Source of the DNA: Cellulomonas sp. KH9
Lineage (GTDB): Bacteria > Actinomycetota > Actinomycetes > Actinomycetales > Cellulomonadaceae
Direction: 5' to 3'
DNA length: 64,000 nt
NCBI RefSeq assembly: GCF_900114185.1
Contig: NZ_FOSE01000002.1
Span: 125,909 to 189,908, forward strand
Under the pieces are notes generated by a model, which was not told where the DNA came from, ran no database searches, and saw nothing but the letters and a program-made list of their open reading frames with translations. Below, one piece after another: positions 59,887 through 64,000 of the stretch. The position numbers and the translations under genes were made by a program. Each line of letters opens with the position of its first letter. The stretch's first letter is position 1.

Positions 59887-61671
59887 TTGGCCCCTCCTCC
59901 CCGCCGCCGTGAACGGCCGGTCCGTACGCTCGTCATGCTCGGGCTGCTGGTCGTCGCGCTGTTCGCGTCGATCCTCGCCGGCACCCGCTGGAGCGACGCG
60001 TCCCTGACGCCGAACCTCGCGCTCGACCTCGAGGGCGGGACGCAGGTCATCCTCGAGCCCGTGCCCGAGGCGCAGGGCGACGTCACGTCCGAGACGATCA
60101 ACCAGGCGATCGCGGTCATCCGCCAGCGCGTCGACGCCTCCGGCGTCGCCGAGGCGGAGATCACCAGCCAGGGTGGCGACAAGATCGTCGTCGCGCTGCC
60201 CGGCCGCCCCGACGAGGAGACCCTCGACCTGGTCCGCACCTCCGCGCAGATGGAGTTCCGTCCGGTCCTCGTCATGGGGGCCCCGGCGGCGACGCCCCAG
60301 GACCCCGCGGCGCCCCCGGCGGCGGACCAGCCGACCAAGGCGTCGCCCGACGGTCCGAGCGACATCGCGTACTACGTGACGCCCGAGGTGCAGCAGGAGT
60401 TCGACGCCCTCGACTGCACGCTGCCCGAGAACCGGACCGGTGGCGCCCCCGGCGACCCCGACACCGCGTTCGTCGCGTGCGACCAGGAGGGTCTGGCCAA
60501 GTACATCCTCGGCCCGGTCGAGATCCCCGGTGAGGACATCAAGAGCGCGACGTCCGGCATGGGGGCGACCTCCACGGGTGCCTCCACCGGCCAGTGGGTC
60601 GTCAACCTGGAGTTCACCGGCGCCGGCACCCCGAAGTTCACCGAGGTCACGACGCGCCTGGCGAGCCAGACCCCGCCGCTCAACCAGTTCGCTGTCGTGC
60701 TCGACGCGCTGGTGATCTCCGCCCCGTCGGTCAACGAGGTCATCCCCAACGGCCAGGCGCAGATCTCCGGGTCCTTCACGCGCGAGACCGCCGCGACCCT
60801 GGCGAACCAGCTCAACTTCGGTTCGCTGCCGATCAGCTTCACGGTCCAGAGCGAGCAGCAGATCTCCGCGACGCTCGGCTCCGAGCAGCTCCAGAAGGGT
60901 CTGCTCGCGGGCGTCTTCGGGCTGCTGCTGGTCGTCGTGTACTCGCTCTTCCAGTACCGCGCGCTGGGCCTGGTGACGGTCGCCTCGCTGCTCGTGGCGG
61001 CGCTCGTGACCTACGGCGTCATCACGCTGCTCTCGTGGCTGCAGGGGTACCGACTCTCGCTGCCCGGTGTCGCCGGCCTCATCGTGGCGATCGGCATCAC
61101 CGCCGACTCGTTCATCGTGTACTTCGAGCGCATCCGCGACGAGCTGCGGGACGGCCGCGCCCTGGGTGCCGCCATCGAGAAGGGCTGGGAGCGCGCGCGT
61201 CGCACGATCCTGGCGTCCGACGCGGTGAACTTCACCGCCGCGATCGTGCTGTACCTGCTCGCGGTCGGCGGGGTGCGCGGGTTCGCGTTCACCCTGGGTC
61301 TGACGACGCTGGTCGACCTGCTCGTGGTCTTCCTGTTCACGCACCCGCTGATGATCCTGCTGGGCCGCACGCGGTTCTTCGCCGAGGGGCACCCCGCCTC
61401 CGGCCTCGACCCGCGCCGGCTCGGTGTCGACACGCTGCGGTACGGCGGGCGGGGTCGCGTGGTCACGCCGGGTCGGCGCGCCTCGGGTGCGCCCGCCCCG
61501 GAGTCCGCACGCGAGCCGGTCGCCGTCGGCAGCGGCGGCGGCATGACGATCGCCGAGCGCCGCGCCGCGGCCCGCGCCGCCCAGGCGGCCGCGGCACCAC
61601 CGCCGGACGCACCGCCCGCGTCCGGGACCGACGAGCCCGCCGCCGAGCGCGCCGAGGGGAGCGACCGCTGA
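59887..61671 (+). CDS. secD: Protein translocase subunit SecD
   Basis: SecD uses the proton motive force to help complete protein export. The 594 residues have the first helix (RTLVMLGLLVVALFASILAG), then LALDLEGGTQVILEPV, a large extracytoplasmic region with an inserted Ala/Pro-rich stretch near residues 135-160, and five further helices. IGITADSFIVYFERIRDELR is the family's helix-4 motif. A TTG at 59887 is the likely start. The C-terminal 80 residues are low-complexity Ala/Arg. secF starts by sharing the last base of the secD stop. Confidence 0.95.
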   Translation: MAPPPRRRERPVRTLVMLGLLVVALFASILAGTRWSDASLTPNLALDLEGGTQVILEPVPEAQGDVTSETINQAIAVIRQRVDASGVAEAEITSQGGDKIVVALPGRPDEETLDLVRTSAQMEFRPVLVMGAPAATPQDPAAPPAADQPTKASPDGPSDIAYYVTPEVQQEFDALDCTLPENRTGGAPGDPDTAFVACDQEGLAKYILGPVEIPGEDIKSATSGMGATSTGASTGQWVVNLEFTGAGTPKFTEVTTRLASQTPPLNQFAVVLDALVISAPSVNEVIPNGQAQISGSFTRETAATLANQLNFGSLPISFTVQSEQQISATLGSEQLQKGLLAGVFGLLLVVVYSLFQYRALGLVTVASLLVAALVTYGVITLLSWLQGYRLSLPGVAGLIVAIGITADSFIVYFERIRDELRDGRALGAAIEKGWERARRTILASDAVNFTAAIVLYLLAVGGVRGFAFTLGLTTLVDLLVVFLFTHPLMILLGRTRFFAEGHPASGLDPRRLGVDTLRYGGRGRVVTPGRRASGAPAPESAREPVAVGSGGGMTIAERRAAARAAQAAAAPPPDAPPASGTDEPAAERAEGSDR

Positions 61672-62759
61672 TGGCCACGGGATTCGCCCAGTGGGGCAAC
61701 GACCTCTACACGGGCCGCCGCTCGTACGACATCGTCGGCAAGCGGCGCAGGTGGTACGCCATCTCGCTCGTGCTCGTCCTCGTCTCCGCGGTGCTGCTCG
61801 TCAAGCCGGGGCTCAACCCCGGCATCGAGTTCCGCGGCGGCTCGGAGTTCATGGTCTCCGGTGTGCCCACCGACGACCAGCAGCTCGCGGTCGACACGGT
61901 GCAGGCCGTCTCGCCCGAGGAGGCCCCGCGCGTCACGACCGTCGGCGGCAGCTCGCTGCGTATCCAGACGGCCGAGCTCACCAACGAGCAGGTCGAGGAG
62001 GTCAAGAACGGTCTCGCCGAGGCCTTCGACGTCGGCCAGGACCAGATCACCAGCGCCTACATCGGCCCCTCGTGGGGGCAGGACGTCTCGCAGAAGGCCG
62101 TGACCGGTCTGCTCGTCTTCCTGCTGTTCGTGTCGCTGGTCATGACGGTGTACTTCCGCAACTGGCGGATGGCGGCGGCGGCGATCATCGCCCTGTTCCA
62201 CGACCTCATCATTACCGTCGGGATCTACGCGGCCATCGGCTGGGAGGTCACCCCGGCCACTGTCATCGGGTTCCTCACGATCCTCGGGTACTCGATCTAC
62301 GACACGGTCGTCGTGTTCGACAAGGTCCGGGAGAACACCGCGGACACGTTGGAGCAGACGCGCTTCACGTACGCCGAGCGGGCCAACCTGGCCGTCAACC
62401 AGACCCTCGTCCGGTCGATCAACACCTCGGTCGTCGCGCTCCTGCCGGTCGCGTCGATCCTCGTGATCGGTGCGTTCGTCCTGGGGGCCGGGACGCTGCG
62501 GGACATCGCCCTGGCGCTGTTCGTCGGCATGTTCGTCGGGACGTTCTCGTCGATCTTCATCGCCACGCCGCTCGAGGTCACCCTGCGGGAGCGCGAGCCG
62601 CGGATCCGTGAGCACACCGCCAAGGTGCTGGCGGCGCGCGCGGGTGGCGACGGCACCCAGGGCGAGGGCGTCACCGCCGGTGCGGTGCACGCGGCCGCGG
62701 CGCTGCGGCCGGGCGGCCACCTGGGCCAGGGCGCGCAGCCCCGGCGCAAGGGCCGATGA
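61671..62759 (+). CDS. secF: Protein translocase subunit SecF
   Basis: SecF is the partner of SecD. The 362 residues keep NPGIEFRGGSEFMVSGVPTD, the ALFHDLIITVGIYAAIGWEV segment and the FLTILGYSIYDTVVVFDKVR motif of helix 4, with six helices in all. The C-terminal 45 residues are cytoplasmic and rich in Ala and Gly. ATG at 61671 forms a TGATG junction with secD, and the end overlaps apt by four bases (ATGA). Confidence 0.96.
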   Translation: MATGFAQWGNDLYTGRRSYDIVGKRRRWYAISLVLVLVSAVLLVKPGLNPGIEFRGGSEFMVSGVPTDDQQLAVDTVQAVSPEEAPRVTTVGGSSLRIQTAELTNEQVEEVKNGLAEAFDVGQDQITSAYIGPSWGQDVSQKAVTGLLVFLLFVSLVMTVYFRNWRMAAAAIIALFHDLIITVGIYAAIGWEVTPATVIGFLTILGYSIYDTVVVFDKVRENTADTLEQTRFTYAERANLAVNQTLVRSINTSVVALLPVASILVIGAFVLGAGTLRDIALALFVGMFVGTFSSIFIATPLEVTLREREPRIREHTAKVLAARAGGDGTQGEGVTAGAVHAAAALRPGGHLGQGAQPRRKGR

Positions 62760-63334
62760 GCGCGCAGCACGACGGGCCGGGCACGGTGCCCGGTCCGTCG
62801 GACGACCGGGCCGCGCTGGCGCGCAGGATCGAGGCGCTCATGCGCACGGTCCCGGACTACCCGGAGCCCGGGGTCCTGTTCCGGGACATCATGCCGCTGC
62901 TCGCGGACGCCGCCGCGTTCGCGGAGGTCGTCGGGGCGCTGGCCGGCGACGCGCCGGGCCCGGTCGACCTCGTGGCGGGGATGGAGGCACGCGGGTTCCT
63001 GCTGGCCGCGCCGGTGGCGGTCGCCCTGGGTGCCGGTGTCGTCCCCGTCCGCAAGGTCGGCAAGCTGCCCGGACCCGTCGCGTCCCAGTCGTACGCGCTC
63101 GAGTACGGGACGGCCGCGGTCGAGGTGCAGCCGTTCACCATTCCCGACGGTGCGCGTGTGCTCGTCGTCGACGACGTCCTGGCGACCGGCGGCACGGCGG
63201 CAGCCACCGTCGAGCTGCTGGAGTCCTGTGGCGCCACCGTCGTGGGCCTGAGCTTCCTCGTGGAGCTCGAGGCGCTGGGCGGGCGGGCGCAGCTGCCCGG
63301 GCGGTTCGTCGACGCGTTGCTGACCGTCGACTGA
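62756..63334 (+). CDS. apt: Adenine phosphoribosyltransferase
   Basis: This purine-salvage enzyme converts adenine and PRPP to AMP. The 192 residues have DYPEPGVLFRDIMPLLAD, the GMEARGFLLAAPVA loop and the PRPP-binding motif VLVVDDVLATGGTAAATVEL. GKLPGPVASQSYALEYG is the flexible loop. ATG at 62756 overlaps secF by four bases. The neighbourhood secDF-apt-relA is conserved in actinobacteria. Confidence 0.95.
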   Translation: MSAQHDGPGTVPGPSDDRAALARRIEALMRTVPDYPEPGVLFRDIMPLLADAAAFAEVVGALAGDAPGPVDLVAGMEARGFLLAAPVAVALGAGVVPVRKVGKLPGPVASQSYALEYGTAAVEVQPFTIPDGARVLVVDDVLATGGTAAATVELLESCGATVVGLSFLVELEALGGRAQLPGRFVDALLTVD

Positions 63335-63410
63335 CGGCCCGCGACGCCGACGGGGCGCACACCCCGGGGGCGACGCAGCGCACGGTGCCGGGCCGGACGT
63401 GTCGCGGCCG

Positions 63411-63416
63411 TAGAAT
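63411..63416 (+). promoter_or_regulatory. Putative -10 element of relA
   Basis: TAGAAT, near consensus, lies 35 bases before the relA ATG, and AAGGGGG serves as ribosome-binding site. No clear -35 is seen. Confidence 0.45.
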
Positions 63417-63445
63417 CGAGCGACCACGGAAGGGGGTGCGGGCGG

Positions 63446-64000
63446 ATGTCGGAGAAGGTCGGAGCAGGGGCCGAGCCGGTCAGCTCGCCCGTCCCCGCCG
63501 TGCCCGGACCGGCCTCGGGCCCCGGGCCCGCGGTCACGACGCCCGGTAGCGGCACGCCCGAGGTGGACGCCGCGCAGGGGTCCACCGGCCGGGTCCGTGC
63601 CCGCCTGGCGCGGCTGTCGGGGCGGTCGGCCTCGGCGCACCCGGCGCTCGAGCCGGTGCTGCACGCGCTGCGCACGAACCACCCCAAGGCCGACCTGTCG
63701 GTGATCGAGCAGGCCTACGTGGTGGCCGAGCATGCCCACCGCGGCCAGCTGCGCAAGAGCGGCGACCCGTACATCACCCACCCCGTCGCCGTCGCGACGA
63801 TCCTCGCCGACCTCGGCATGACCCCGTCGACCATCGTGGCGGCGCTGCTGCACGACACCGTCGAGGACACCGACTACTCCCTGGACCAGCTGCGGCACGA
63901 CTTCGGGCCCGAGGTCGCGATGCTGGTCGACGGCGTGACCAAGCTGGACAAGGTCGCGTACGGGGACGCCGCGCAGGCGGAGACGGTCCGCAAGATGGTC
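63446..64000 (+). CDS. relA: RelA/SpoT family (p)ppGpp synthetase/hydrolase, N-terminal part
   Basis: The first 185 residues of a RelA/SpoT homologue are visible; the gene runs off the window. A Pro/Ala/Gly-rich stretch of about 65 residues, probably disordered, precedes the hydrolase domain. [20 protein letters not shown] and the metal-binding [20 protein letters not shown] mark the HD-type (p)ppGpp hydrolase, so a bifunctional Rel is expected. The synthetase and regulatory domains lie beyond the edge. ATG at 63446 follows AAGGGGG. Confidence 0.93.
   Translation, partial: MSEKVGAGAEPVSSPVPAVPGPASGPGPAVTTPGSGTPEVDAAQGSTGRVRARLARLSGRSASAHPALEPVLHALRTNHPKADLSVIEQAYVVAEHAHRGQLRKSGDPYITHPVAVATILADLGMTPSTIVAALLHDTVEDTDYSLDQLRHDFGPEVAMLVDGVTKLDKVAYGDAAQAETVRKMV

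Noticed and set aside
1..64000. CRISPR arrays, insertion sequences or prophage genes
   Set aside because: I saw no regularly spaced repeats, transposase motifs or phage structural genes on either strand.

Overview
The window is chromosomal DNA of a very GC-rich actinobacterium. Codon third positions are almost always G or C, GTG starts are frequent, and phosphatidylinositol-mannoside genes sit beside thrS in the usual actinobacterial order. The urease set, carbohydrate transporters and plant-glycan hydrolases, together with an SsgA-like protein, suggest Cellulomonas or a close relative. This is inference from gene content; no 16S gene is present. I see no transposase, integrase, phage gene or CRISPR array.

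Layout. 1-10778: the end of a urease operon (ureC', ureF, ureG, ureD, urea transporter) runs by overlapping or tightly spaced genes into an envelope module: an ABC-ATPase-like protein that has lost its catalytic motifs, a YhgE/Pip membrane protein, and a large ion-channel/FUSC fusion. 10930-17840: a DUF1269 gene is divergent from a nitrite-assimilation operon in which nirB and nirD are followed by the genes that make their sirohaem cofactor (cysG, hemD, cbiX-like); each gene overlaps the next by four bases. 17921-22734: a GT2 glycosyltransferase, a GAF-ANTAR regulator overlapping a PP2C (SpoIIE-type) phosphatase, and a lone membrane glycosyltransferase. 22925-34108: two overlapping LacI regulators, then a sugar ABC importer (binding protein plus two permeases), a YesL-like protein, a GH31 and a GH127/GH146 enzyme, read as a scavenging locus for arabinose- or xylose-decorated plant oligosaccharides. 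34125-40423: a TetR regulator divergent from a peptide/opine-type ABC importer with its two ATPases fused. 40427-44005: tRNA-Val, tRNA-Cys and tRNA-Gly on the minus strand, pabB and pabC, an ssgA-like gene, and a second tRNA-Val.

From 44146 to the right edge the content is housekeeping: nadE; thrS, HIT hydrolase, pgsA, PIM acyltransferase, pimA and a LemA-like protein; pdxS, a Nudix gene, an aminotransferase, pdxT and yebC; ruvCAB; yajC, secD, secF, apt and the start of relA. This order resembles the thrS-to-relA part of the Mycobacterium tuberculosis chromosome.

Two patterns recur. Many genes overlap by four bases (GTGA, ATGA or TTGA), which suggests translational coupling. Several genes without a Shine-Dalgarno sequence carry a -10-like hexamer ending exactly 7 bases before the start codon, which suggests leaderless transcripts. 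Both importer operons have strong perfect stem-loops between the binding-protein gene and the first permease gene.
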